Positions 46,211 to 58,903 of a stretch of DNA of 64,000 nucleotides are shown piece after piece. The DNA comes from Eucommia ulmoides (lineage: Eukaryota; Streptophyta; Magnoliopsida; Garryales; Eucommiaceae): the NCBI GenBank assembly GCA_016647705.1, contig CM028334.1:13748402-13812401 (forward strand). Reading direction: 5' to 3'. Both the position numbers and the translations under genes were made by a program. How positions within the stretch are numbered: position 1 is the first letter of the stretch; every line of letters begins with the position of its first letter. The notes under the pieces were generated by a model. It was not told the DNA's origin, did not search any database, and saw nothing but the letters and a program-made list of their open reading frames with translations.

Positions 46211-48289
46211 ATACAAATACCTATTTATACATATAGTTTAGCAACTCGTCTAAAAATCATAAATGTTACTGTTTAAGGGGTTCATGGTAAATATTCATAA
46301 AGTTTAATTACTAAAACGCAAATCGATGTCTATGTGTAAACCCTAATATCTTTCACAAGTCACAACTTTACTGCTGTCTTTTCACATAAAAGATAAGGCC
46401 ACAAAAAAAAATATCTATACATCTCCTTTACTTATGAGAGTAAATAGGTGACAACTGGAGTTGAAATTCTGGTTAGATCATTCCGCATCTGTTTCTGTTT
46501 TTGTTTTCTTATTTTTGTTCTAAAAAGATTAACCAAACGAAAATTATATCTATGTATGTTTATTACTCTGTGTTCTTACTTTTCTGAGAATTGAGACAAA
46601 TGCACTAACCAAAAGGACACTTTGCGTGTTTCCTTTTTATGAGGATAAATATTATGACAAAGCAGGGATGAGAACAACAGGAGATTCAAAACCCTAATAT
46701 TTTGATCTCAATATATATGCATTCTGTAGGCAAAATGATGCTCCACTGTTGTTGGTCATTGACAGCCATATGATGAATGATCCGGCATTAATTTGGTTTT
46801 CTTGTGAGGTCATTTCTTGCAGAAATATCGTATTGTGACATTGATTTTTACCCTTTAGGAGAGTTGGTTTTTATAGAAAGACTCTCTTCAAGAGACCCTT
46901 TGGAAGTGTTTTAGAATGGATATATACATATATATATATGGGTGCCATATCCTCGCAAAGTACTACCAAATCTACAGCGTTTCATCTCATAGTAAATGAT
47001 GCATAACTTTTGTCCTGCATCTAATTAAGTTTCTTTAATTTGTTCTCAATCCGAAAATTGTTTTCTCAAAGTGGATGCAACTTTTTTGGGTATAGATATT
47101 TCCACAGGAAATATCTATAATCATATAGTGGTAAGAAAATAAAAAATATATATTTTATCAGTAAAATAATTAAAGTAATGAAACCGAATCAACAGTTTCC
47201 TTCTCGTGAGATATTCAACCTTCCCAAATGCAGCATACAACATTCCGTCGCATTGGTGCCAATTTGGAAATGTGTTTGCGCCCATTCTTTACCCTAAATA
47301 TAGGATTTGTAATTAACTTACATTTGTCAAATTAAAAAAATATATAGAGATTTCACGCCGAGCCCAAAATTTAGGATTGTTCGTGTAGTAATCCACCTCC
47401 TTAATCACGTTGCGAGCTCTTGAATTTTATTGTTGTTCAATCCACTAAAAAAAGCTCATGCAAGTCATATCAGAACCAAATCAAAATAATAGTAAAATTT
47501 ATAGAACAATGCATGTGAATTTCACCAATTTTAAAGCATATGACTTACACAGCTCACTTACATTGATGATTTTAACAGAAGTTAGTCTCATCAACTAAAT
47601 TAGAAATATTTTAAAACTTTAAAAATTTGATCAAGAAACTTGAAACATTAAGGACCAAATTGACACAAGCCTAACTTCGGGGATGACCAATATAATTAGT
47701 CTTTGTTGTTAAGGTAGGGGAAAGACCCAGTTTCTTGGCAGTTCTAAAAGGGACCCTCCTCCATGATAAGTGAAGGAACAAAAAGGACTTAAGAGTTGAG
47801 AGCCAGGTGGGATGGGCCACACCCTATGTCCCTTTTTGAGCATGATTTTGGTAATGTTCCCCAGCACATGTAATTATCTCCCTTTGGATTGTTATATGTT
47901 AACACCAGACAAAGGATGGCCCCATCCATTATTCTTCCTCCTTGTCCGTTTTTGTGTGGATCATATCATATACTTGAGTTGATCATGTCTCTCTTGGGCT
48001 CCATGTGAGACTTAGGAAGCTTAAGATTTGCTTATTCAATTTTTTTTAATTTTTTTTTTCTCTCATAATGGAGACAAAATTCCCAAAGCTGGAAAGTTGT
48101 ATATGATTCAAATACTTCACTTTTTTGTCTGCATGGATTAAGAATCTGTTTCCACTCTATATAGAGTAGGTCATAGTCGTGGGTGGACACAAGATTTTAG
48201 AGGTGACGACCGCCCAAAATATACTTATTTCGTCAATTACCTAAATTTTTTACGGTAAACGCTTGTATATTTTCGTTTTTGAATATTCA
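46211..48289. other. AT-rich intergenic DNA
   Basis: No ORF with recognisable content, no repeats of note and no mobile element ends that I could pair. TATA runs at 46920-46940. Confidence 0.4.
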
Positions 48290-48787
48290 AGTTCCTTCGT
48301 TTGTCTATCGATTAATAGTGACTGACGAGGTCAAATGAGATGAAGGGAAGAGTGCCTTCCATTTGCAGGTTTTAGTTTTTATTAAGATTGCTAAGTTATG
48401 AGTTGTGTTGAATCCAGATTGAGGTTGGGTATCCTGATATCTGTTCGCATCAGTTTGGTAAAATTCACCACGTGCATGAAGAGGCGTATTAAATCCCACA
48501 TCTCGTGTTAGTTGATCCTAAACTATATATAAGTTTAGAGTCAATCCACCTATTTCAAGGCTTCTTTTGAGAGTGAATTAAGACAATTGGATTTTGTTAG
48601 TATCAGAGCCACGTCCTTTGTCTGATTTTAGGCGTATTAAATCTCATATCAATGTTTGATCCCCCGATATCTGTTTGCAGTAGTTTGACAAAGTTTATCC
48701 TGTGTCTGAGAGGGCATGTGAAATCCCATGTGTTGGGCTCCCAATATCCTTTTACAGTAGTTTAGCAAAGTCCACCATGCGCTTATT
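48290..48787 (+). repeat. Decayed copia-type LTR end, primer site and leader repeats (left part)
   Basis: GATTTTGTTAGTATCAGAGCC at 48592-48612 contains a tRNA-Met-type primer-binding site following an LTR-like end. On both sides a unit of 70-100 bp recurs: CAATATCC, then TTYGCAGTAGTTTGGCAAA, a TCCACC word, GTGCATGAGGGGGC, and TTGAATCCCACA. Units start near 48422, 48650 and 48735. A short LINE split the third unit. Confidence 0.55.
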
Positions 48788-50804
48788 TATTTATTTATTC
48801 ATTTGATAAGCAAACTTATATTTACTAACAGAAAATTCCCAAGCTACAAAGTACCAAACAACCAAAGGTTCCAAAAGGGTGTTCACAAGACACCACTCAC
48901 ATCCAGAAAGAACAAAATACATATAGTTGTATAAGATAAAACAATAACCAAATCAATGGAACAAAATAGCCCTCCAGGATCAACCCACCGCAATCACTAG
49001 ACTTTCAACCAAAATACCTAAAATCGATTCCCTCCAATTCGCCAAGTAGCTAACCAGAAAAGGTTTCTCAAACTGCTTCATTCACAGAAACACCAGTTAA
49101 TCCCAATACTACGAATGCCAATCCAAAATACAAAGTGCCAAAAAATTACTGAAACACCAACCGCTCAAAAAAATCACTTCAACAAAAGACTTCCTCACCT
49201 TACCACTTCCCAATGAAGTGATAAAAATTAATATACCTAGACAGCTACGGATTTCTTTTTTCCTTTCTTTTTGGGAATGAAGAACAACTTCTTATTAGTC
49301 ACTATTCCTCCAAGGACAGGGAATATCACATCAATTTCATCCAAACTTTTTTTGGAGTATCCATGAGTTGACAAAATTTTATCTTTGACTCCCTGACCTA
49401 CGGTTCCTGATACCGATTCAATAGTGTCTACTGAAAAAAAAAAAAAAATTACCTCTCCCCCAATCACTTTTATTTGATCAAAGCCCAAAGTAACATTGTC
49501 CTCCCTCCTCACAAAATCTTTAAGTCGATACTCGCAAACAAAGATTGGAGTTTCACAAAGTTTAGAGACTACACCTACAACGTCTTTTCTAACTTCTACC
49601 CCATTTACCACAACTTCTTTGTAAGAAGGTTGTTTAATGGAATCAATAGAGTTCATATTACTATTCACTCCAGTGACAATTTGCAAATGATTGAGATGGC
49701 TTCCAATAGTAGCATTGAGTTCTTCTCTGATGTTAATAGTGAACAATTTACCTTCACAATTAACCGAAATATTCTCATCGATAAAATCTTTTAAATTAGT
49801 GTTGATAATAATTCTACCCTTATCAAGTACTTGGATAAACGAATCCTCAAGAGAAAGAAGATCATCATTAATCTTCCTTACCACATTTTTCCTCTCAAAA
49901 CTCCTGCGGTTAGATGGTCCAAAAGCCGCAAAACGAACTTTCGACTTTGTTGTAAAAGTAACTAATCCATCAAGGACTCTTATAGCCCTTTGAGCTTAAG
50001 AAGAGTAGCAAATCTCACAAATCCAAATCTAGAATTCGTGGCAATTTTCTCTTGGTTGGTATGAACACGTCCAACACACAACCATGCCATTGAAAAACAC
50101 GCTTAAGCCAATTATTGTTAACTCTCTCTGGGAGATTATCCACAAAGATAGTGACAATCCCCTTCCCCTTTCTCCCCAAAACTTTTTCTTTGAAATTCAT
50201 TACCATAGTATACCTCTAGCACTTAACCCAATCACAACCAAAAGAATCTTAGGGTAAAATAGAGACCAAGTTATAGTAGAGAAAAACAATTGAGAAACAT
50301 AGACCAGACAAACATTATGAATCAACACCTCCAAATCTCAGAACAGGGGCTCATTTAGCAGAAGAAAAATCAGCCCCTAAAATACCTTGTCCGCTTTACA
50401 CGTCGGTCGCTAGAGACTAAAGGGACGGCGAATTTGAAACGCCCACGCACAACTCCCAAGAGACTTTCTCTCTCTAGACGATGGAGCCGCTCTTAAGGCC
50501 GACGATTCTGCTTATACCAACGGCGATAGTTGTCGAGAATCGGACACCGATATCTTGACTCTTAGGAGGTTTAGCAATGATCTTCACAACTGATCTCTTC
50601 AAAGGTAGTTTTAAAGAGTCGACGCCTTTTGCCCAACTCCCGAGGACGGCGTCACCTGATCGGAGCACCGAAACAAGGTAGATTTATTGATGTTTAAAAA
50701 CGATTTAACCAAAAACTCCTTGGCCTCGGTCCTAATGGGTGCCCAAATCCATAACTCAGTACTCGAACGGGAAGAAATGGTGAAGACACTGAGTTTGCGG
50801 CCCA
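48788..50804 (-). mobile_element. ORF1-only LINE derivative (RRM type)
   Basis: Flanked by ACCATGCGCTTATT (48774-48787) and ACCATGCACTTATT (50805-50818). On the minus strand it has a GC-rich leader, an RRM-bearing ORF1, a 450-base 3' UTR and a (AATA)n tail. No endonuclease or RT sequence is present. The RRM-type ORF1 is known from the BNR clade of plant L1 elements. The loss of ORF2 with both ends kept points to a non-autonomous derivative. Confidence 0.75.
49237..50206 (-). pseudogene. LINE ORF1 with RNA-recognition motif
   Basis: Starts at 50206. The RRM first strand reads VTIFVDNLPERV (RNP2-like), with FQWHGCVLDVFIPTKR. The RNP1-like FGFVRFA is reached only by a frame change near 50030. 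The second open part (49884-49237, 215 codons) is rich in Val/Asp and ends in a basic tail (IPKKKGKKKSVAV). It probably coats its RNA. Two or more frame breaks. Confidence 0.7.
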
Positions 50805-50818
50805 ACCATGCACTTATT

Positions 50819-51000
50819 GAATCCCACATTCATATTTGGTCTCCCAATATCCATTCGTAGTAGTTTGGCAAATTTCACCTTGAGTGTAAGGGGGCATGTT
50901 ATCCCATATTAAATTTGGATGTCCATATCTATCCTCAATTTTTTTACAAAGTCTACCTTGTGCATGAGGGGACGGGCTGAATTCCATCGCTTGGTATTCA
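50819..51000 (+). repeat. Leader repeats (right part)
   Basis: Two more units of the 48290-48787 series (CCAATATCCATTCGTAGTAG near 50852; CTATCCTCAATTTTTTTACA near 50931). Confidence 0.55.
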
Positions 51001-51840
51001 ACAAGTTGCAATGGGATTATTTACGTTTTATCGCTCAATTATCGAAAAAGAAAAATATTAGACGGAGTGGTTCGATTCACAACGGTAAAAAGAATATGTT
51101 TTTTATTGTTTATTAACGTCAACTGTCAACACCACATTCCAAACAGATCATGGAACCAACTTTCGTAGTCTCGTGAAACGTGGGCTGAATAATAGGACCT
51201 AATGTTCTCTTACAAAAACACACACACAAAAAAAAAAAATAGTAATAATAATAAAAATAAAAATGAAAATAAAAATAAATGAAAGAAAGCAATGCATTGA
51301 GCTGGGTTTCACACTCGCACCCATCTGGAGTCATTTTTTTTTCAACAGCGCATGCTCCCATAAGGTTGTGAATCTTAAATTGTTGGGAAACATGGGTTCG
51401 CTTAATCCAGCAATGCAACCCACTTTCCACTCTCTTCTCCTTTTTCCTACTCCTGACCATCTTCGATTTTCCATCCATGCTATTAATTAATAACTCACGT
51501 TTGAATGTATACTCTCTTTTTCTCCTTTCTTATTTTGTGGTTCAAAATCTATGTTGATTAAGTGCATCTTCGTGAATTCCACTTAATTGAATTATACCGC
51601 GTACATGAAATCCAATTCTAGCACCGTGTCTAGGATTGTTTTACACCTCATACCAATGCCGCCAAGGTTCACAACATTATCTAATAATGTCTTATTTTGC
51701 AAACAATCTGATGCAGCGTACGTGATAAGCGAGAACTATGGATCAAAAATTCGTTAATTCACAAAAGAAACTGAGAAATTGAATGGAAAATTGAGAAAAC
51801 TCAATATAGATTAAAGACAAATTGTCTAGCCGTCAAGCGG
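51001..51840. other. Intergenic DNA, no gene recognised
   Basis: An A-rich run at 51225-51290 creates low-complexity frames. The rest shows no domain and no paired repeat. Confidence 0.4.
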
Positions 51841-52043
51841 CTTTACAAACAAGATCAAAGATTCGGCTCTTCGATGGACTAGGATTCGGGAGAGAGAAAC
51901 CCTAGCTGCTACAGGTTGCAAAACCCTAGCCACTAGGGCAACAATCAACCCTAGCCGGCGGCGGCTGGGGGTGTTTCTCCGCCGGTTCCCCTTCCAAAGA
52001 GAATATTCTATAGTGTTTTCTTTTCCTAAGTCTCATTCCTGAC

Positions 52044-53577
52044 ATGGTAGTGTTATCCTCGCAGCATGCAACTAGAAACATTGGTTTTGTGAGGACCTAC
52101 GCTGCAACTTTGCAGAGGGAGGTCTGCCTACCATCTATAGAGGTGGAATCTCATTCTTACACAAAAGATGGCATGTCGGCAGTCTCATTCTCTCCTTCCA
52201 GGCTGTCCCAATCAGAGGCCCTCTTTGATCAAGCTGCGGTATTGAAATTTCATAATGGCTGTCTTTCATTAGAAGGCATCCAGGAAGAAATTCGATCTTG
52301 GCAACTTTCAGGTCAGTTTACTATGGGGTTGATAGACTCAAAAACACTCATTCTTCGTTTCCTCAATGGTAACGATCTTCTCAAGGTCCTTTCCCATGAA
52401 GTAAACGTGATAAAAGGTTTTTACTATAAGGTATTTCATTGGAATAAAGCTTTCAACTCAAAAACTGATGCCTCTATTTTTCCACTTTGGATTCAATTTC
52501 CAAAGCTTCCAATCAACTACTTTGTTCCAGATATCCTAAAAGCGATAGCAAGTACGATTGGTAAGGTTGTCACTATTGATTCCACCACTTTAACTTTGAC
52601 AAGATTGAACTCCACTAGGGTGTGTGTAAAGGTGGATCTCTCTAAACCTTTACCACCCAAAATTTGGATCGGCAAACAAGACGGGTTTTCTCAAGAAGTT
52701 ATGTACGAACGGATTCCTTCATTTTGTTCCTATTGTAATATTCAGGGTCACTCCTTAGACATTTGCTGGAGGAAAAACCCTCCGTCGAACGACAAGAAAA
52801 TCATAGGGGAGGAAGGCTCTGATATTGCAGAAAAAACAATATCAAAAAGTTTCAAAAAAAAGGCGTAATTGGGCTTTGAGGAAAACAACAATGAATGTAA
52901 ACCAAAATAACTCATTGCATGAGGCTGGTGAAGCTCATGTTCTACAGTAGGAGGGTGGTCCAGTTGCTGATTTACCTCAAGGGGCTATTGGTATAGTCTC
53001 TGATTTACTGCAAGAAGTTGGTCCAGTGTCTGTTTTGCTGCAGGAGACTGGTGCAGTTTCGGTGGTACTACAGGAGGGTGGTCCAGCTGTTATTTTACCA
53101 CAGGGGGCTGCTAGTACAATTTTTGCTTTACCGCAATGGGTTGATCCTCTAGACAACTCATTTACTACTGTTGAAACGAGCCTGCTTACTATTCCGGCAA
53201 TGTCAACTCCGGCCGATATCATTCCAACTTCGATAACTACAGGTGCAAAAAATTAGACAACAACAATTAATGCTGATTCAGGCTCTTCTCCGTCGCTTGC
53301 AGTGGACAATGATCATATTCAGACTTTCCAAGTTCCTTTTGCAGATGAAGGGGGAAAAAATTTGTTCTCCAAGAGGGACTCTCAAACGGAGCAATGGGAT
53401 TTTTTGGCTTATGATAAGGAAGCAGCTGGATATGCTACGACTACGACAAGCACTGAACCAGATGGTTTTCAGCTCGTTCGAAGGAAACATGGAAAAGCGA
53501 AGGTTCCGGAGTCGGTTAGAGGTCCCTCTAAGACTTCGAGAATGGTAACACGTGATCAAGTAAAGTTTAATGTCTGA
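52044..53577 (+). pseudogene. LINE ORF1 (DUF4283-type, zinc knuckle)
   Basis: RNA-binding protein of the retrotransposition particle. The 274-codon open part has a DUF4283-like domain (LEGIQEEIRSWQL, FPLWIQFPKLP, WIGKQDGFSQEV) and an intact CCHC knuckle (CSYCNIQGHSLDIC). A frameshift in an A-run near 52860 changes the frame. The rest continues with short degenerate repeats (LLQEVGPVSVLLQETG) and the C-terminal domain (DGFQLVRRKHGKAK) to a TGA at 53575-53577. Stops near 52948 and 53253. Confidence 0.85.
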
Positions 53578-56500
53578 CTCCATTTTGTTTCGGAATTGTA
53601 GGGGTATTGGCAACCCTAGTACCCTCGCTAGATTAAAATGAATTTTGAAGTCTTCGAAAGTTTCCTTTGTCGGCATTATTGATCCATGGATTGATGATTC
53701 TAACATGGGGAGAGTGAACAAGGCCATCAAGTTTCATAACGCAGCCTCTAACCAAGGTGAGCCAGGCAAAATTTGGGTTCTGTGGAAAAATAATCTGGAT
53801 GTTCAAATTGTTCTTAAGCATCGCCAATTTATTGCTTGTAAGGTAGCTTGGTTTAAATGTGGAGTGTTTTATTGTGGTTGTGTTTGCTAGTTGCTCCCAG
53901 ACCAAACGTCGAACTCTCTGGGAGGATCTTAACATTACGACTACTGCGATTTCTATTTAGGTTATTTGGGGGGGGGGGGGGGGGGGTGATTTTAATGTTG
54001 TTCATAGCATTTCAGAAAAAATAGGTCGTTTAACCCCTTCTTGGAGTGCCATGCAAAAATTTAATGCCTGTATTAACCTCGTTGGGTTGGTAGACCCCCA
54101 TTCACGGGGTCAAAATTCACTTTTTGTAACAATCATCACGGGTTGTCTCGTTAATACTCTCGGTTGGATAGAGTTTTGGTTTTATCTACGTTTTGTAATT
54201 CGTTCGATGGCCGGGTTGATCACTTGGAACGTATTAATTTGGACCACTGCCTGTTGATTCTTCACTCCTCCTCTTTCTCCTATATCGATCCGAAGCTTTT
54301 TCGGTTTCAAAGGATGTGGACGTTGCATGAGGGATTTCTTGACGTTGTTAAATCTGTATGGAAGGCTTATCATCAAAAACCTTTGGTTCGTCTAAGTATT
54401 AACATCAAATCTACAAGGGCGGCTCTTAAAGTTTAGAATGCTCAAACTTTTGGGAACGTGTTTGTAGAGTTAAACTCTTGAAAGGATAGGGTGGAAGCCT
54501 ATGATTCTATGCTTCAAACCAACTGGTCTCACGGAGTTTCGAATTTATTTGATCAAGCTACTATAGTTTATAATAATCTCCTTAAGAAAAAAGAGGTCTA
54601 TTGAAAACAAAAGTCCCGAGAGCATTGGCTAGCAGAAGGAGATAGTAATTCTAAATTCTTTCATACATCCGTTAAAATGCATAACTCTCCTCTTTATTTG
54701 TTTATTATTCGACATGAAGATGGAAGTAGCTTGGCAGATCCCCATATGTTTCATGAAGCTGCTATTGAGTTTTTCGAAGATTTATACTCGTCTGCCCAAG
54801 TTTTTTACTCCGACACAATCTTTGATTCCATCCCTCACATGGTTACGGATTTGGAGAATGCTATGTTATTAGCTCTTTTCTCGGTGGAGGAAATCAAATA
54901 TACCCTTTGGTCCATTCCCATTGACGGTGCTCCAGGTATAGATTCTCTCTCTTCAAGCTTTTTCCAATCTTCATGGGATATAGTAGGTAAAGATGTTTGG
55001 GAAATTGCTAATTATTTTCTCCAAGGAAATCCCCTTCCTACTACTCTCTCTAGTACATTGCTGGTCTTTATCCCGAAGAAGTCTCAACCTTCGTCTCTCA
55101 AAGATTTTCGCCCGATCAGCTTATGTAATATTTGTTATAAAATATTTTCCAAGGCGTTATCTACCAGACTGGCATCCCTTCTGCCCAAGTTGATTTCAAG
55201 TCAACAATACGGTTTTGTTAAAGACAGGTCCATCTCCAAAGCTATTGGGCTAGCCCAAGAACTTATCAAAGATTTGGGCAAGGATATTCGTGGTCGTAAT
55301 GTTATAATCAAACTCGATATGGCTAAATCCTATGATCGGCTCAAGTGGAATTTTTTAATTGAGGTGCTTAAAAGATTTGGTTTCAGCTTGGGATTTATTG
55401 TTGTTGTCTCTAGTTGTTTTGACTCGACTTCCTTTTTCGTGGTATTTCAAGGGGTTTATAAGGGTTGGTTTCCTGCTTCTAGAGGATTGCGTCAAGGTGA
55501 CCCTATTTTGCCTATATTGTTTATTTTGGCTCAAGACGTGCTTAGTCGGAATATCTATCAGTCCATGATAGATGGTTGGGTTCAACCTTTTGTTACTAAA
55601 AGACGTTGTCCTCTGGTTTTTCATCTGATGTTTGCAGATGATACCCTCATTTTTTGTAACGGGCGTTCTCATAGTATTAGAAATTTAATGAAGGTGCTTG
55701 AAGAGTATCAATTAGCTTCTGGCCAACTTGTAAGTGCTCCGAAAAGTAATTTCTATTTGCATCAGAACTGTCCCAATGTACGTCGCTTGGCTATCGGTCT
55801 CTCAACCGATATTAGCCAAGGTGGTTTTCCTTGTACTTACCTAGGAGTCCCCCTTACCTACGATCATCTCAAAGTGAGTCATTTTGCCGGTCTTATCGAG
55901 AAAGTGTCAAAGAAATTAGAGGGGTGGAAAGCTAATCTTCTATCTTGTGGAGGTAAACTTGTTCTCCTGAAGAATGTTTATCTTTTTTGCCCTCTTCATT
56001 TTTTGGCATCCACCTGTGTTCACAATAGCATTCTGGAAGATATGGAATCGACGTTTGCAAATTTTTTCTGGGGCCATTCAGATTCAGGAAAGAAAAGGCA
56101 CTGAGTGGCTTGGCATAAAATATGTCATGGTACCTCTACCGGCGGCCTTGGTCTTCATAATCTAAAGGATATGAAGCTGACCTTTTCTCTAAAAAGGATT
56201 TGGTCTCTGCTGAAAAGGAATTCTCTCTGGTGTGATTTTATGTGTTCCAAATACACTAATAATCTCCTGTTATCGTTGTGGACAAATCATTTTGGGAGTT
56301 CAAAAATTTGGAAAGATATTTTGTTGGCTAAAAATATTTTTCTGCAGCTATCGAGATGGAAGGTTGGCAATGGCAAGCATACTAGGTTTTTGCATGATGA
56401 TTGGGGCCTTGGTATCCTTGCTAATGATCTTCATTTTACCAACTCTTTGTCTTCTGTCAAAACCTGCTTACAAGACAAAGAATGGTTATCCCCAGATTTA

Positions 56501-57691
56501 GAGGATGATACTCAGGAATTCTTGGAGGGCTCTCTCTCTTTATTGTCATCAGACTCTGATTCTCTCACCTAGATTCCTAGCGTTAATGGAGTCTTCTCCA
56601 TTAAATCGTCTTGGAGGGCTATCAGTGGTGAGGTGACCCCGGTTGATCATTTTTCTATTCTTTGGAGTCTATGTTTTCCTTTGAAGATTAAAATTTTCAT
56701 GTGGCGGCTTTTGAGGAACAAAATTGCAGTTGATGATACCATTCAAAAAAAGGGAGTGTTTTTGGTGTCGAGTTGTCTCTTTTGCCTCGTTCGATCCACT
56801 GAACATCTCCAACATTTTTTTTTGGAAAGTGAGGTTGCTTCTAAGGTTTGGCGTAATTTTAGCTCCTTCTTTAATGTTCCTTTTACTCCTCAACCTATAA
56901 TTCACCGTATTAAGTTGTGGTGGAGTATATTAAAATGGAGTTCTCAGTTTCATAAGTTAGGTGCTTTGATTCCGTCGCTGATTTGTTGGGAGATTTGGTC
57001 AAACTGGAATCAAGCAACTCATGATAATATTCTCATATCTGATAAATGGATTATTTCCAAAGTTAGAAACTAGGTAAAGGAGCTGAGTCCTTTAACTAAA
57101 TCTAAGTCAGTTTCATCATCTTTTGGGAAACATTCTCTGGTTCTTTTGGGATGTTCGATTAAGTAGGTTATTCGGCGGCGGCGTCTGATTTGCTGTTGGA
57201 CCCGTCCGCTTGAGGGGAGTTTCAAGCTTAATGTAAACGGCGCTCTGAAGAGGAAGACCATGACGTCTTCTTGTGTTGGTATTGTTCAGGACAATAATGG
57301 GGATGTTTGTTGGTCATTTTTTCTCCCATTGCTGTTAGTTCAAGTTTCTTGGCTGAGTTCCACGAGCTGTTCTTGAGGATTCAGGAAGCTCTTCATTTGG
57401 GCCAGCTTTCTCTCCTAGTGGAAACTGATTCGCTAGCTTTGGTTCATTCTATCAAGAAGGACAGTCCAGTCTGGTCGATTGCCTATCTTTGGAACAAAGT
57501 TCAGTTTTGACTTTTATCCTTTGACATTCAGATTTCTCATATTCATCGAGAATGTAATATTTTTTACTGATAGTCTTACTAACATTGTTTCGTCAAGCTC
57601 TATGTTGTTTCGTATAGACAATCCCTTACCTCATAACATCAATTCTTATGTTCGTGAGGATAAAGAGGGTCTTCCTTGTTTTAGGTTGTAA
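53570..57691 (+). pseudogene. LINE ORF2: endonuclease, reverse transcriptase, RNase H
   Basis: ATG at 53570 overlaps the ORF1 stop by 8 bases. Endonuclease part 53570 to about 54450: MSDSILFRNCRGIG, an early TGA near 53639, and a 19-base G run within the GGDFN motif. The reverse transcriptase lies in a 475-codon open stretch (54677-56104): DFRPISLCN, KLDMAKSYDRLKW, RGLRQGDP and FADDTLIF. The RNase H part is more damaged (57180-57691): FLAEFHEL and VETDSLAL are readable, with a stop every 50-100 codons. It ends CFRL followed by TAA. Its endonuclease is far more decayed than the - strand copy. Confidence 0.87.
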
Positions 57692-57751
57692 TTTTTCACT
57701 TTATCAATAAAGAGTTCGTTTTGAAAAAAAAAAAAAACATCTTTACAAACA

Positions 57752-58903
57752 TTATAAACGAAAACCCTAAATTCAGGAGTTATAAAAATTGTAGAAAATA
57801 TCCCTAAATTATTGGAAAATTGCAAAACTAGCCCAAATTTCCGCGTAAAACCGAAAAGTTCTGTTTTGACCCCTAAAACGATAAAATTTGGCTAGAATCA
57901 CACTGGGCGCCAATTCGGCGATTTGCTCAGAAGGTTGTTTATACAAAAAAAAAATGGTATTTTCTATATATATATATATATATAACAGGTCACAATTGAC
58001 TTTTCTGGTCAAACTGGACCCTTTTAGGCCTTAGGATGCTCTCTTTGGGTCAAGAAATCTCACTCCTATTGCACAACATCACAATTGTTGAGCAAGCCCA
58101 ATGTTCACCACCATTGCCCAACGATGTCTCATTTTGTCGATGCTGTCGACGCATGTTGCCTTGACCTCATGCGATCTTGCCCATTGTCATGCCATGCACA
58201 TGACACCGATCCTAGTATCGTGCCTAGGATCACCTTAAGTTTGTTAGTAGGTTCCAACTTAAAACCATATGATATCAAGTGGAATCTCCTTTCATAAATA
58301 AATTACTTTGGGAAGCCTTACAGATTCAATGTGAGATTCTAACAAAGTTTAGCTTAAGCAACAGCCAATGTATGCCTGCCCACTATGCCCTTGTTTGTCG
58401 ACGCGCCACACCTCGATTTTTATGCCAAACCTATATTCTTAGGTAAGTCTTACTCTAAGTTTCCCACAATATGTAAGCTATGTCTTACACCTTATCTTGG
58501 TGTGGCGACACTCCTTAACACGCCTAGGTATCTTGTTACGCCGAAGGTCTGAAGGGAGCAGTAGTCTCTTATGATACTTTATGTAAAAAAAAAACAAGTA
58601 GCACCAACAGACATCAATACGCTTAAGGAACCATAATGGAGTAAACAGTGGATCTCAACCCACGGTCGACTCCTTTGGTGTAGAACCGAATGCCCACGTT
58701 CATTCTAAATTATTCTAACTTAGCACCATCGCGCTGACGTTTAACTACCAACTCTTCGTCCTCGTCCAACATTCATTTAATTGGTCAACCTTCATGTCTT
58801 TTCGAACCAATACCTTCATAAGATACCATGTGCATTACGTTCGGTTAGAAATATACACCAAATCCGTGCCAACTCTTTTGCAAGCATTGTTAGAGACTAA
58901 CAA
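57752..58903. other. Unassigned intergenic DNA
   Basis: A (TA)n run at 57966-57983. The segment 58080-58800 is of normal base composition with words such as CCTAGTATCGTGCCTAGG, but no domain, LTR end or partner copy was found. It may be interior sequence of an old retroelement. Confidence 0.35.

Larger units (their letters stand above)
51852..57740 (+). mobile_element. Full-length L1-type LINE with RNase H
   Basis: An 11-bp duplication CTTTACAAACA lies at 51841-51851 and 57741-57751. It has a 190-base GC-rich leader, ORF1, an overlapping ORF2, a short 3' UTR with AATAAAG and a poly-A tail. Same family as 37590-42908, which lies in opposite orientation 9 kb away. Many stops in ORF2 show it is not active. 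Confidence 0.9.

Noticed and set aside
48421..48790. Independent satellite DNA
   Set aside because: A primer-binding-like site and LTR-like end within the same stretch favour a decayed retroelement leader.
53278..53730. 150-codon minus-strand frame at the ORF1/ORF2 junction
   Set aside because: Antisense shadow of the LINE. A similar shadow (41590-41934) occurs at the same place in the other copy for the same reason.
55355..55672. 105-codon minus-strand frame opposite the reverse transcriptase
   Set aside because: Shadow of the LINE RT, whose FADD box and other motifs lie on the plus strand.
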